Of a DNA stretch of 64,000 bases, positions 46,314-55,469 are shown in pieces. Origin of the DNA: Paeniglutamicibacter psychrophenolicus (GTDB lineage: Bacteria > Actinomycetota > Actinomycetes > Actinomycetales > Micrococcaceae). The DNA lies in NCBI RefSeq assembly GCF_030812255.1, contig NZ_JAUSSH010000006.1, positions 170,933-234,932 of the forward strand, read 5' to 3'. The position numbers and the translations under genes were made by a program. How positions within the stretch are numbered: the stretch's first letter is position 1; each line of letters begins with the position of its first letter. The notes below the pieces were generated by a model. That model ran no database searches. It worked only from the letters and a program-made list of their open reading frames with translations, and had not been told where the DNA came from.

Positions 46314-46766
46314 CTAACCGTCGCGGCGGCGGTAGCGGATCCACGCCAGGGTCGTGATCGCCAGCACCAGGGCCCCCGCCACGATCCACTGCCACCCCAG
46401 GGCCAGCCAGGCGTAGATCACTGCCATGCCCACGGTGGAATAGATGGTGGCCCAGATCAGGCAGCCGACAACGACCGCCGGGAGGTAGCGCAGCGCCGGC
46501 ATCCGGGCGACGCCAGCGCTGGCGTTGACCGCGGTCTGGATGCCCACGGTCATGAACGACAGCGGGATCGCAAAGGTGCCCCAGCGCTGGATGAAGCGTT
46601 CGGCCCGCTGGTAGATCGGCCCGGTGAGCACATGCTGGAACCGGGTGTGCTTCACCCCGGCGGCGATGCCGCGGCCCAGCCAGTAGGTGGTGTTTGCACG
46701 GGCCATGGAAAGCAGGAACAGAAAGGCAAACGCCCAGCCGAAGGGTGCGTCTTTTAACCAGTCCAT
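46314..46766 (-). CDS. VTT/DedA-like membrane protein
   Basis: 150 residues: four helices after MDWLKDAPFGW, with RANTTYWLGRGIAAG and RWGTFAIPLSFMTVGIQTAVNASAG, a fragment of the DedA/VTT pattern (the R-x-(7)-G region), ending RYRRRDG. Shorter than typical DedA proteins of about 200 residues, but family members of this size occur in actinobacteria. A longer upstream frame (to 46931) lacks a start with a ribosome site. Role unknown; DedA proteins act in lipid flipping. Confidence 0.7.
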   Translation of the reverse strand: MDWLKDAPFGWAFAFLFLLSMARANTTYWLGRGIAAGVKHTRFQHVLTGPIYQRAERFIQRWGTFAIPLSFMTVGIQTAVNASAGVARMPALRYLPAVVVGCLIWATIYSTVGMAVIYAWLALGWQWIVAGALVLAITTLAWIRYRRRDG

Positions 46767-46845
46767 GGTTCCCAGCCTATCTGTGCCGGGTGACGGAACC
46801 GGACTTTCGTGAGCCACCATACATCGAACGGTAAGTGCGCTTTTC

Positions 46846-48132
46846 CTACGGAACCGAGCGGATGTTGCGCACCAGCAAGGCACCGAAGATGCCGATGACG
46901 GCCGCCACGATGAACAGGGCCGTATAGCCACCGAGCACCTTCACCGAAACGAACGCCAGCGCGGGGGCAATGACCTGGGGCAGGGAGTTGGCAACGTTGA
47001 TCACGCCCATGTCCTTGCCCCGGGACTTGGCCGAGGGCAGCACCTGGGTCAGCAGCGCAAAGTCCACGGCCAGGTACGCGCCGAACCCGAGCCCCAGCAC
47101 CGCGGCACCGATGATGGCGCCGGTGAAGTTCTGCGACACGGCAATGATCAGTGCGGAGCAGGCCACCACGATCGAGGAGACGATCACGAAGATCTTCCGC
47201 TTTCCGCTCCTGTCGCTGATCGGCCCCAGGATCACTGCGCTGATGATGACCATGACCGCGTAGATGCCGGTGAGCACCAGCACCCCGCCGGCGGGATCCG
47301 GGTGCTTGACCACGTCGGTGAGGAAGAAGAGCAGATACACGATCGTCATCTGGTTGCCGGTGTTCATCATGAACCGGGTCAACCAGGCCCACCCGAAGTC
47401 GCGGTGGGTCAGCGGGTTGATCCAGAAGCCCTTGGCGAACTCCAGCAGGTTGAAGGCGGGGCGGAACTCGCGTGGCAGCTGCGGGTCGTTGGACCGCAGC
47501 AGGTAGGGGACCACGGAAACCAGCAGGGCCGCGGCGCAGATCATGTAGCCAACTGCGATGTTCCCGGTGATGGCGAAGCCCACCACCGCACCCAGCAGGA
47601 TGCCCACGGTCTGGCCCATGGCGGCCAGCCCGCCGATGCCCCCGCGCCGGCGCTCCGGCACGCGGTCCGGGATGGTGGCGGTGACGGCCGAATAGGCGGC
47701 GTTGGCGCCGGCCTGCAGCCCGCACCAGCCCAGCAGCATCAGCGCGACGGTGGTGGCCCCGGAGAGCATCAGCAGCGAGGCGGCGCCCAGAATGGCCCCG
47801 GCGAGGATCCACGGCGAGCGGCGTCCCATCTTGGAGACCGTGCGGTCCGACAACGCCCCGAAGAGCGGGTTGGCCACCAGTGCCACCGAGGCGCCGCAGG
47901 CGGTGACCAGCGACAGGATCGCTTCCTTGGACCCGGCATCGATCGCCGTGGCCTGCAGCCCCAGCAACACGTTGATGGGGGCGAAGAAGACGATGTTGAT
48001 GCCGATGTTGATCGCCACGACCGAGGCCACCCAGCCTCGGGCGACGTCCTTGGTCGGCGTGCGCAGGGCCTCGGGGAGCCCCGCCTCGCCACCGCCGGCA
48101 AGGGCGGTGGGATCGTTGGGTGTGCGCGCCAC
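46846..48132 (-). CDS. MFS transporter with coupled leader peptide
   Basis: 428 residues, twelve helices, with LVANPLFGALSDRTVSKMGRRSPWILAG split into motif A segments and a central cytoplasmic loop. The type resembles sugar or drug MFS of the SotB/GPH-like group; no substrate assigned. The GTG start directly follows the TAG stop of a 32-codon ORF (TAGGTG), so initiation probably depends on that ORF. Confidence 0.82.
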   Translation of the reverse strand: MARTPNDPTALAGGGEAGLPEALRTPTKDVARGWVASVVAINIGINIVFFAPINVLLGLQATAIDAGSKEAILSLVTACGASVALVANPLFGALSDRTVSKMGRRSPWILAGAILGAASLLMLSGATTVALMLLGWCGLQAGANAAYSAVTATIPDRVPERRRGGIGGLAAMGQTVGILLGAVVGFAITGNIAVGYMICAAALLVSVVPYLLRSNDPQLPREFRPAFNLLEFAKGFWINPLTHRDFGWAWLTRFMMNTGNQMTIVYLLFFLTDVVKHPDPAGGVLVLTGIYAVMVIISAVILGPISDRSGKRKIFVIVSSIVVACSALIIAVSQNFTGAIIGAAVLGLGFGAYLAVDFALLTQVLPSAKSRGKDMGVINVANSLPQVIAPALAFVSVKVLGGYTALFIVAAVIGIFGALLVRNIRSVP

Positions 48133-48231
48133 CTAGATCATGCCCGAGAGCATGCCGGCTCCGGTCCCCACGAGCAGGGCCCCGATGAGCAGCCAGGTGA
48201 TCACTTTGACACGTTTGCGAATCGATTCCAT
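48133..48231 (-). CDS. 32-residue membrane leader peptide upstream of the MFS gene
   Basis: Encodes MESIRKRVKVITWLLIGALL-type peptide: basic N-terminus then one helix, ending GMLSGMI. It lies in the MFS 5' region, its stop adjoins the MFS GTG, and a TACGAT -10 element ends nine bases before its ATG. Not recognised as any known small subunit; it may be a regulatory leader or a true small partner of the transporter. Too short to judge by coding statistics. Confidence 0.55.
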   Translation of the reverse strand: MESIRKRVKVITWLLIGALLVGTGAGMLSGMI

Positions 48232-48240
48232 AGTGCGTTT

Positions 48241-48246
48241 ATCGTA
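48241..48246 (-). promoter_or_regulatory. -10 element TACGAT before the leader ORF
   Basis: TACGAT ends nine bases before the ATG of the 32-residue peptide; no ribosome site is present. Confidence 0.35.
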
Positions 48247-48323
48247 GGCGAGTTTTGGCCCGAACGCCCCTTTGACGACACCTGTCTTGCGCGTACCGCG
48301 CATGCTTTCGGGCCGGGGCAGAT

Positions 48324-48329
48324 TACGCT
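48324..48329 (+). promoter_or_regulatory. -10 element TACGCT of a leaderless gene
   Basis: TACGCT ends six bases before the ATG of the 277-residue membrane protein, with no ribosome site. Confidence 0.45.
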
Positions 48330-48335
48330 ACTGGC

Positions 48336-49169
48336 ATGAGCAAAAGCGGATCCGGGCAAATGTTGTGGGCACCGCGCCACAGCGGCTGGAATCTGGCCCA
48401 CCATTTGGTGCCGTCCTTTGTGTTGCTGGCATTCCTGGCGGGCACCGGGGTGTACGCGCTGCTGCACGAGCGGCCGGTGCTTGCCACCGGGCTGCTGGCC
48501 AGTGCCCTGGCCGTGCTGATGGGCGTGGTGGCGGCCTATCGCCGCCCGACCGAGGACCAGGCGGCCACGACCGCGGCGGTCGGAACCAGCACGGGACCGC
48601 GGGCAGCCACGTGCTTCCCGATGTTCCGGACCTCCCCGCAGTGGGCCGCCGCGGTGATGGGCCTGGCCGTGGTGATCCTGGTGGCCACCGTGGCGCTGAG
48701 CGCACGGCTGCTGGTCATCCACAGCTACGACCCGATGGTATTGATCGTCCTGCTGACGGTCTTCCTGCTCGGGATCGGGGTCTACGTCTTGAACCGCGGG
48801 ATCCGCATGGCGCGCATTGCCGCCGCATCCCAGGATCCAGGGGTCTACCTCACCCGCAGCCGCATCGTGCTGCATTCCTCGCGCGGCACCCGGGAAATCT
48901 ACTGGAACGACCTCGAGGGCATCGAGCCGACCGATCCGGCCCGCCACCGGCCCCTGGGCAAGCGCGGCCCGGCCTGGATCGTGGTGCGTCACCGGGCCGG
49001 GGAAGCCGTCGAGGCCAAGGCCCTGGTGATCCTGGTCCACGAGCTCACCGCCAACCCGGACCAGCTGATGCGCACCCTGGAGCATTACCGGGTCAACCCG
49101 GCGGACCGGGCCGAGCTCGGGACGGCCGCGGCGCTGGAACGTGTGCGGGGATTTATTCCGCTGCCCTAG
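48336..49169 (+). CDS. Membrane protein with C-terminal PH-like domain
   Basis: 277 residues. Two pairs of helices (about 20-65 and 100-150) are followed by a soluble domain with PGVYLTRSRIVLHSSRGTREI-type strand pattern, seen in bacterial PH-like/YdbS-type domains. Function unknown. Leaderless by arrangement. Its stop overlaps the stop of the Rieske ferredoxin gene (both TAG, tail to tail), which marks the end of the biotin operon. Confidence 0.65.
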   Translation: MSKSGSGQMLWAPRHSGWNLAHHLVPSFVLLAFLAGTGVYALLHERPVLATGLLASALAVLMGVVAAYRRPTEDQAATTAAVGTSTGPRAATCFPMFRTSPQWAAAVMGLAVVILVATVALSARLLVIHSYDPMVLIVLLTVFLLGIGVYVLNRGIRMARIAAASQDPGVYLTRSRIVLHSSRGTREIYWNDLEGIEPTDPARHRPLGKRGPAWIVVRHRAGEAVEAKALVILVHELTANPDQLMRTLEHYRVNPADRAELGTAAALERVRGFIPLP

Positions 49170-49531
49170 TTTCCGCCGGCGGCCGTTCCCGGATGCAGCA
49201 GCACCCGCCCGGCAAGGACCTGGACCTTGTGGGTGCGGGCATCGCGGACGGCCGGCAGGCACAGCACCTTGCCGTCGCGCAGGCAAAAGCGCGAGGAATG
49301 CAAGGGGCATTCGACCTCGTCGTCCTCGATCCAGCCCTCGGACAGGGACGCGACCTCGTGCGGGCATTCATCGTCCAGCGCGTAGTAAGCCCCGGAGTCG
49401 GCGCGAAAAAGCGCTATGTCCTCCGGGTAGCCGCTGGATTCCGCGGGGACCAGCAGCGCCGTGCCCGGTTCCAGCAGGTCCTCGCCGCCCAGGTCGACGG
49501 CCGGCAAACCGGGGCTGTTCTCGGTGTCCAT
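49166..49531 (-). CDS. Rieske-type [2Fe-2S] ferredoxin, last gene of the biotin operon
   Basis: 121 residues. Cluster ligands follow the Rieske pattern CPH and CPLH (DECPHEVASL, EVECPLHSSRF), so two Cys and two His. Small ferredoxins of this kind feed dioxygenases and some P450s. It lies 116 bases behind the FAD reductase in the bio operon, so it is the likely electron carrier to the P450. The ATG is preceded by GAGG; a longer frame reaches far upstream but is antisense-like. A second copy of this protein is encoded at 56979. Confidence 0.88.
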   Translation of the reverse strand: MDTENSPGLPAVDLGGEDLLEPGTALLVPAESSGYPEDIALFRADSGAYYALDDECPHEVASLSEGWIEDDEVECPLHSSRFCLRDGKVLCLPAVRDARTHKVQVLAGRVLLHPGTAAGGN

Positions 49532-49647
49532 GCGATTCGCGCACCTCTCCGTCGGGAGGGCAGGCCGGGACAACCGGCCGCCACTGCCCCCAGTCTTGCC
49601 CTTCCGGGCCCCGGCGGGCAAGGGGGGCACGAAGGACGTGCGGGGAG

Positions 49648-50859
49648 TCAGCGGGCCAGCTTCTTGAGCGGGACCTCGGGGTCGGCAAGCGCTTCGGGCG
49701 GAACAACGATGCCGCGGTCGATGATGCGGCGGGCCGCCCGGATCATCAGCCCGCCGTCGATCGCCGCGGCCCCGAGCATCCGCCCGTCCGCGGCAACGTT
49801 GAAGGCGGCCACCGGTTCCCCCTCTTTCAGTCGCAGGATGGTGGTGCCCGCGGCGTTCATGTCCCCCACGCCCTCGACGTGGGTGCCGTGGCGGTCGGAC
49901 CAGAACCACGAGGCGCCGTGCACCGGCGGTTCCTGGCCCAGGATCGCCGCGGCCGCGGTGGCCCCGGTGTTCATGGCGTGTTCCCAGTGCTCCCCGCGCC
50001 GTTGCAGCGTCCCGTCGGCGGACCGGGTGCGGGCCATGTCCCCCACCGCGTAGATCCGCGGGTCCGAGGTGCGCTGGTGTTCGTCGACCAGCACGCCGTT
50101 GTCGGTCGCCAGGCCTGCGCCCCGGGCGAGGGCGGTATTGGGGATGATGCCGATGCCCACGAGCACCTCGTCGCATTCGAGGACCCGGCCGTCGTCCAGC
50201 TCGATCCGGTGGCCCGCCCCGGTCCGCTCGATGCCCGCGGGCGTGCCGTGGATGACCGTGATGCCCGCGCCGGAGTGCATGGCGTGCAGGCGCCGGGCCA
50301 GCTCCGGGCCGACGGCGGGCACCAGCGGGGTCTCGACGGGGTCGATCAGCGTGACCTCGGCGCCCAGTGCGAGCGCCGAGGAGGCGACCTCGGCCCCGAT
50401 GAGCCCGGCCCCGACGATGGCCAGCCGGATGCCCGGGGCGAGCTTGCCGCGCAGCGTGTCGGCATCGGCGCGGCTGCGCAGCACCAGCACCGAGTCCAGG
50501 TCGCCGCCGGCCACCGGCAACGGGCGCGCGGAGCCGCCGGTGGCCAGCACCAGGATGTCGGCGTGCAGTTTCCTGCCGTCCGCAAGTTCCACGCCCAGCG
50601 GTTCGGTCGCCAGCGCGTGCACCGTGGCGCGGAGAAGTCCGACCCGGTGTTCGGAGAACCAGGAGGCCGGCGCCAGTTCGATGCCCGCGGCGTCCTTGTC
50701 CCCCAGCAGGTAGGCCTTGCTCAGCGGCGGGCGGTCGTACGGGGTCCCGGCGGGGTCGATGATGTCGATGGTCCCGGTGAAGCCGCGCGTCCGCAGGTTC
50801 TGCGCGACGGTGAACCCGGCCAGGCCGCCGCCAACGATCAGGATGGATTCAATGCTCAT
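49648..50859 (-). CDS. FAD-dependent ferredoxin reductase of the biotin operon
   Basis: 403 residues of the putidaredoxin-reductase type: FAD loop ILIVGGGLAGF, YDRPPLSKAYLL signature, NAD(P) loop AIVGAGLIGAEVASS and YAVGDMARTRS. It would move electrons from NAD(P)H to the Rieske ferredoxin downstream and thus to the P450. It follows bioD by 81 bases on the same strand. Start: ATG with no clear ribosome site, since an upstream frame is antisense-like. Confidence 0.9.
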   Translation of the reverse strand: MSIESILIVGGGLAGFTVAQNLRTRGFTGTIDIIDPAGTPYDRPPLSKAYLLGDKDAAGIELAPASWFSEHRVGLLRATVHALATEPLGVELADGRKLHADILVLATGGSARPLPVAGGDLDSVLVLRSRADADTLRGKLAPGIRLAIVGAGLIGAEVASSALALGAEVTLIDPVETPLVPAVGPELARRLHAMHSGAGITVIHGTPAGIERTGAGHRIELDDGRVLECDEVLVGIGIIPNTALARGAGLATDNGVLVDEHQRTSDPRIYAVGDMARTRSADGTLQRRGEHWEHAMNTGATAAAAILGQEPPVHGASWFWSDRHGTHVEGVGDMNAAGTTILRLKEGEPVAAFNVAADGRMLGAAAIDGGLMIRAARRIIDRGIVVPPEALADPEVPLKKLAR

Positions 50860-50940
50860 GGGGGTGTTGCCGATCCGTGGGGCTGTCAGGGGTGTGTGCG
50901 GCGGGCGGGCACACACCGGTGGCCGCCTGCCGCCCTCCCA

Positions 50941-51726
50941 TCATCCCGCGTGGGCGGGCTCCGGCACAAAGCCGGGACGGCCGTCCGTGGTGTCCGGGGC
51001 AACCTGCAACGGCGCTTCGGCGAGCACCGGGGCCAGTTTCCGGCCCGCCGCGTGCAGGATCCGCTGTCTGTGCGCCGGGTTGGCCACGGCTCCGGCCGGG
51101 GGGCCGTCGGCCCAGGCCCAGCCGTGGCGCCCGGCCAGCGCGCGCAAGTTCGACCGGTTCCGCTGCTGCAGCGCGGTGGGGTCGGCCGGGAAGCTTCCCG
51201 GCACCAGCACCCCGCGGGCAAAGCCGCGCGCCGCGGCGGCTTCCAGGGTCAGCGCGGTGTGGTTCAACGTCCCCAGGTCCGGGCGGGTGGCCACCACCAA
51301 CCGGGCACCCAGCCCGCGGGCAATATCCGCGATGGTTTCCCCCTTCAGGGTCAGGGACACCAGCAGGCCGCCGGCACCCTCGACGAGCAGCACGTCGTGC
51401 CACTTGGCCAGGGCCCGGGCGCGGCGCAGGTGGTCGGCCAGGTTGGGCAGCGCCGCGGCGGCTGCCGGGCCCCCGGCGTGCAGCGCGGCATCCACCGGAG
51501 CCATCGGATCTTTCAGCCGCACTCCCTCGGACAGGGTGAGCTCCGGCGGGTTCCCCAGCCAGGACCCGATCGCGTGCGCATCCCCGTCCTGCCCCGGTTC
51601 CACGCCGGTTTGGGCGGGCTTGTAGATGGCCACCGAATGCCCCGCATCCAGGGCTCCGGCGGCCAGGGCCGCGGTGAGGACGGTCTTGCCGACGTCGGTG
51701 TCGGTCCCGGTGACGGCGATGATCAT
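50941..51726 (-). CDS. bioD: Dethiobiotin synthetase
   Basis: 261 residues. ATP-dependent ring closure of 7,8-diaminopelargonate with CO2. P-loop GTDTDVGKT at residue 7, VEGAGGLLV and a RPDLGTLNH block are family features; it is a little longer than the 225-residue standard, with a C-terminal Pro/Thr-rich extension. The ATG overlaps the stop of the P450 gene (ATGA), so both are coupled. Upstream genes supply its substrate. Confidence 0.94.
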   Translation of the reverse strand: MIIAVTGTDTDVGKTVLTAALAAGALDAGHSVAIYKPAQTGVEPGQDGDAHAIGSWLGNPPELTLSEGVRLKDPMAPVDAALHAGGPAAAAALPNLADHLRRARALAKWHDVLLVEGAGGLLVSLTLKGETIADIARGLGARLVVATRPDLGTLNHTALTLEAAAARGFARGVLVPGSFPADPTALQQRNRSNLRALAGRHGWAWADGPPAGAVANPAHRQRILHAAGRKLAPVLAEAPLQVAPDTTDGRPGFVPEPAHAG

Positions 51727-52895
51727 GCCGCCGCCCCCACACCCGGCCGCGAGCTGAACACGGTGCGCGGGGATTGGAAGGAGAGCAGGTGCATCCAGTC
51801 CGGTTCCCCGCCGGCCGGTTCGAGCCCCGGCAGCGCGCGGGCCGCGGCGTGCAGCACCACCTCGGTTTCCATCCGTGCCAGCCCCGCGCCGAGGCAGCGG
51901 TGGATCCCGAACCCGAAGGCCAGCGAATCATCGTCCCCGCCCTCCATCAGGGCACCGCCCGAGAGCCGGAGCACCAGCTGCTCCCCGGCGGCAAAGCGCT
52001 CACCGTCCAGCTCGATGTCGGCACGCACCACCCGGCGCCAGGTCGGCACCGAGGATGCGCGCGCCAGCGACTGGGCCACCAGCTGTGCGGCCGCGGATTC
52101 CTGCGCGCAGGAATCCCAGCGGCCCCCGTGCAGCGCGGCGGCCAGCGTCGTGGAGATGAGCATCGCGGTGGTCTCCTGTCCGGCAATGGTCAGGAAGTAG
52201 CCCAGTGAGCGGATCCGGTCCAGGTCCACCCCGCCTCTGTGCAGCTCCGCATAGAGGTTTCCGTCGTCGCGGGCCAGGCCCTGCGCGACCGAGGTGCGCA
52301 GCCATGCGTGGAATCCGGCGGCGCTGGCGGCAAGTTCCAGTTGCCGGGCCGCGTCGGGCCAGCCCCAGAAGAGCTCCAGGGAATCAAGGCTCCAGGCCTT
52401 GAGGTCGGCTGCGGGCGGGACCGGGATCCCGGTGAGCCGGGCCATGACCTCGGGCGGGATGACCGCGGCCAGGTGCGCGGCCAGGTCGACGCGGGCGCCG
52501 TTGCGGTAGTCGGTGGCCAGTGCGGAGCAGATCCCGGCCACGCGCGCCCGGATCGGCTCCGCCTGCGCGGCGACCCTGGCGGGGCTGAAGAAGCGTGCCA
52601 CGATGCGGCGGACCGCCAGGTGCGCTGCCCCGCCGGCGCTGGCCAGCACCGGGGGCAGGAAGAAGCGCTCGGCGGCCAGGATGCGCAGGGCCGCCGGTTC
52701 CAGGTCGATGGCGGTGTCCAGGGCGTTGGCCGGGGTGAAGTCCTCGGGGCGCTGCAGGATCCGGCGCACCAGGGCGGGGTCCTCGATGCTGCGGTAGCGG
52801 TTGTTGACCACCTCGGGGTAGGCGCCGGGCAGGGCCGTGGCCAACGGCGCAGGCGTCGGGGCAACGGCCGTGGACCCGGCAAGGGGACAACTCAT
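51723..52895 (-). CDS. Cytochrome P450 in the biotin operon (BioI-like role)
   Basis: 390 residues. Haem loop FGFGIHRCLGAGLARME with Cys at about 334, and I-helix AGQETTAM. The K-helix ExxR is not visible; where it is expected the sequence reads AQSLARASSVPTWRRVV. In Bacillus, BioI (a P450) cleaves fatty acyl-ACP to pimeloyl-ACP. Here it is flanked by bioF and bioD and followed by a reductase and ferredoxin, which fits that job. Assignment by operon context; the sequence is not close to BioI by inspection. ATGA overlaps on both sides. Confidence 0.85.
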   Translation of the reverse strand: MSCPLAGSTAVAPTPAPLATALPGAYPEVVNNRYRSIEDPALVRRILQRPEDFTPANALDTAIDLEPAALRILAAERFFLPPVLASAGGAAHLAVRRIVARFFSPARVAAQAEPIRARVAGICSALATDYRNGARVDLAAHLAAVIPPEVMARLTGIPVPPAADLKAWSLDSLELFWGWPDAARQLELAASAAGFHAWLRTSVAQGLARDDGNLYAELHRGGVDLDRIRSLGYFLTIAGQETTAMLISTTLAAALHGGRWDSCAQESAAAQLVAQSLARASSVPTWRRVVRADIELDGERFAAGEQLVLRLSGGALMEGGDDDSLAFGFGIHRCLGAGLARMETEVVLHAAARALPGLEPAGGEPDWMHLLSFQSPRTVFSSRPGVGAAA

Positions 52896-54106
52896 GATTC
52901 TTCCTCCAGGATGGTGGCGGCAATGGTGTGCAGCGCGGCGAGCAGCTCGCGCCGGCGGTGGTTGGCGTGGGCGGTGATCCGCAGCCGGGACACCCCGTCG
53001 GGCACGGACGGGGGCCGGAAGCAGGCCACGGCGATGCCGCGGGCGCGCAGGGCCGCGGCGGTGCGCACCGCGCCGGCGGCGTTGGCCATGGTGATCGAGT
53101 GCACCGCGCCGGCGCCCCGCTCGATGCGCCCGGAAAGCTGCGGCACCGCGGACAGGGTGTCGTGCACCAGGGCGGCGTTGCGTTCCAGCCGTCCCAGCAG
53201 TTGCGCGTCGGCCAGTTCCAGGGCGGCCAGTGCGGCGCCGGCCGCGGCCGGGGCCAGCGCGGTGTCGAAGAGGAAGCTGCGGGCGGTGTTCACCAGGTGC
53301 TCGCGCAGCAACCCCGCCGTTTCCCCGCCCAGCAGCACTACCCCGCCCTGGGAGCCCAGGGCCTTGGAGAGCGTGGCGGTGGCGATGACGTGCCCGGATC
53401 CTGCCAGCCCGGCGGCACGCAGTGCCGAGCCGGTGCGCGTGGCGGCCAGCGAGTGGGCCTCGTCGATGAGAAGCAGCGCCCCGAACTCGGTGCACAGCGC
53501 AGCCGCGGCGGCCAGGTCGGCGGAATCCCCCAGCACCGAGTAGAGGGATTCGAGCACCAGCGCCACGCGCGGGGCCGGTGCCGGCGAGTCGCGGTTCGCC
53601 GCAAGCAGCGCCCTGGCGGCGTCGAGGTCGTTGTGCGCGGCGGTGGCCACCTTGGCCCCGGAGAGGCGGGCGCCGTCGATCAGGCTGGCGTGGGCGTGGG
53701 CGTCGAGGATGAAGTGGCTGCCCGGTCCGCCCAGTGCCTGCAGGACACCGATGTTGGCGGTGTAGCCGCTGGAAAAAACCAGCGCGGCGTTCCTGCCGGT
53801 GTAGTCGCATAGCGCCTCCTCGAGCGCGGTGTGCACCGCCAGGGTGCCGGTGGCCACGCGGCTGGCGGCGGCACCGGCCCCGTGGCGGGCCGCGGCCTCC
53901 CCGGAGGCGGCGCGCACCGCCGGGTGCGTCCCCAGGCCCAGGTAGTCGTTGGAGGCCAGGTCCAGCAATTGCCCGCGGTTGCTCTCCACCCGGTGCAGCC
54001 CGCGGGCCGCGCGCACCCGTGCCCGCCCGCCCAGCCACCTCCCCCACGCCTCCGGAACGGCCGCGGGCGCTTCGGCGGCCGGGGTGAGGCTAGGGGCCGT
54101 GGACAT
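52892..54106 (-). CDS. bioF: 8-amino-7-oxononanoate synthase
   Basis: 404-residue PLP enzyme that condenses pimeloyl-ACP or -CoA with L-alanine. Core motifs: LASNDYLGLGTHP, VFSSGYTANIGVL, LESLYSVLGDSADL and TLSKALGSQGG with the PLP Lys. The N-terminus carries a short extension. ATG with GGTGG upstream. It overlaps the bioA stop; its own stop overlaps the P450 ATG, so the operon is tightly coupled. Confidence 0.94.
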   Translation of the reverse strand: MSTAPSLTPAAEAPAAVPEAWGRWLGGRARVRAARGLHRVESNRGQLLDLASNDYLGLGTHPAVRAASGEAAARHGAGAAASRVATGTLAVHTALEEALCDYTGRNAALVFSSGYTANIGVLQALGGPGSHFILDAHAHASLIDGARLSGAKVATAAHNDLDAARALLAANRDSPAPAPRVALVLESLYSVLGDSADLAAAAALCTEFGALLLIDEAHSLAATRTGSALRAAGLAGSGHVIATATLSKALGSQGGVVLLGGETAGLLREHLVNTARSFLFDTALAPAAAGAALAALELADAQLLGRLERNAALVHDTLSAVPQLSGRIERGAGAVHSITMANAAGAVRTAAALRARGIAVACFRPPSVPDGVSRLRITAHANHRRRELLAALHTIAATILEEES

Positions 54107-55469
54107 GGTCCACCGCCGCGACAAGGGCGGCGCCCAGCAGCCGGATCTCCTCCGCGCTGCTGGTGTAGGGCGGCATCACGTAGACCAAATCGCGGAAGGG
54201 GCGCACCCAGGCCCCGTGGCGCACCGCTGCCGCGGTCACCTCCGCCACGCGCACCTGCTCGCGCAGCTGGATGACGCCGACCCCGCCCAGCACCCGCACG
54301 TCCAACACGGACGGCAACACGGCGGCCGGGGCGAGGGCTTCGCGCAGCCCGGTATCCAGTGCGGCAACCTGGCCGCGCCAGGGTGCGTCGCCGGCGCGCG
54401 GGTCCCCGGCTCCGGTGAGCAGTCCAAGGGAGGCGTTGGCCACCGCGCAGGCCAGCGGGTTGCCCATGAACGTGGGCCCGTGCAGCAGCGCCGAGCCGTT
54501 GCCGTGCGCCCCGTCCAGGGCGCCGGCGACCTTCGGGGTGCAGAGCATCGCGGCCAGGCTCAGGTAGCCGCCGGTCAGCGCCTTGCCCACGCACATCACA
54601 TCCGGTTCCACGCCCGCCCATTCACTGGCGAACAGCTTCCCGGTGCGCCCGAAGCCGGTGGCGATCTCATCGAGCACCAGCAGCAGGTCGTGTGCGTCGG
54701 CGATCTCGCGCAGCACGCGCAGCGCCGCCGGGGCGTAGGCGTACATGCCCCCGGCGCCCTGCAGGACGGGCTCGGCAATGATCCCGGCCAGTTCCGGGGC
54801 ATGGGCGGCGGCCAGCGCGCGGGATTCGGTTTCCCAGGCGGCAAATTCGGCCACGTCGAATTCCCAGCTGGCCTCCGTGGTCAGCCGGGCGGCCGGGGGC
54901 CGGGGCAGGAAGAGCTGTTGTTCGGCCCCGGGCCGGGCGAAGGCCGCGTGCATGCCGTCCACCGGGTCGCAGACGCCCATCGCCGCGAAGGTGTCCCCGT
55001 GGTAGCCGCCGCGCAGCGCGGCAAAGCGCTTCCGGCCGGTGTGGCCGCGGGCGTGCTGGTATTGCAGCACGACCTTGAGCGCGACCTCCACGGAGATCGA
55101 CCCGGAGTCGGCCAGGAACACGTGGGCCAGCTCGCCCGGGGCCATGGCCACGAGCCGCTCGGCCAGTTCCACGGCCGGGGCGTGGGTCAGCCCGCCGAAC
55201 ATCACGTGGCTGAACGAGTCGATCTGCGCGTGGGCAGCGGCATCCAGCACCGGATTGCGGTAGCCGTGCACCATCGACCACCAGGAGCCCATGCCGTCGA
55301 TGACCTCATGGGTGCCGGTGGCGTCCTCGAGCGTGAGCCGCACGCCGCTGGCACCGGTGACCGCGTAGCGGGAGCCTGCGTCCAAGGAGGCATACGGGTG
55401 CCAGAGCAGTCCGGCATCCCGTGCCAGCAGGTCCTGGCCCTGGCTCACCAGGGACGTTGTGGCGCTCAT
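54090..55469 (-). CDS. bioA: Adenosylmethionine-8-amino-7-oxononanoate transaminase
   Basis: 459-residue PLP aminotransferase using SAM as amino donor to make 7,8-diaminopelargonate. BioA marks: [13 protein letters not shown] (Trp/Tyr for substrate), [42 protein letters not shown] and VGKALTGGY with the PLP Lys. Its ATG overlaps the bioB stop (ATGA). Long upstream frames are antisense-like. Confidence 0.94.
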   Translation of the reverse strand: MSATTSLVSQGQDLLARDAGLLWHPYASLDAGSRYAVTGASGVRLTLEDATGTHEVIDGMGSWWSMVHGYRNPVLDAAAHAQIDSFSHVMFGGLTHAPAVELAERLVAMAPGELAHVFLADSGSISVEVALKVVLQYQHARGHTGRKRFAALRGGYHGDTFAAMGVCDPVDGMHAAFARPGAEQQLFLPRPPAARLTTEASWEFDVAEFAAWETESRALAAAHAPELAGIIAEPVLQGAGGMYAYAPAALRVLREIADAHDLLLVLDEIATGFGRTGKLFASEWAGVEPDVMCVGKALTGGYLSLAAMLCTPKVAGALDGAHGNGSALLHGPTFMGNPLACAVANASLGLLTGAGDPRAGDAPWRGQVAALDTGLREALAPAAVLPSVLDVRVLGGVGVIQLREQVRVAEVTAAAVRHGAWVRPFRDLVYVMPPYTSSAEEIRLLGAALVAAVDHVHGP

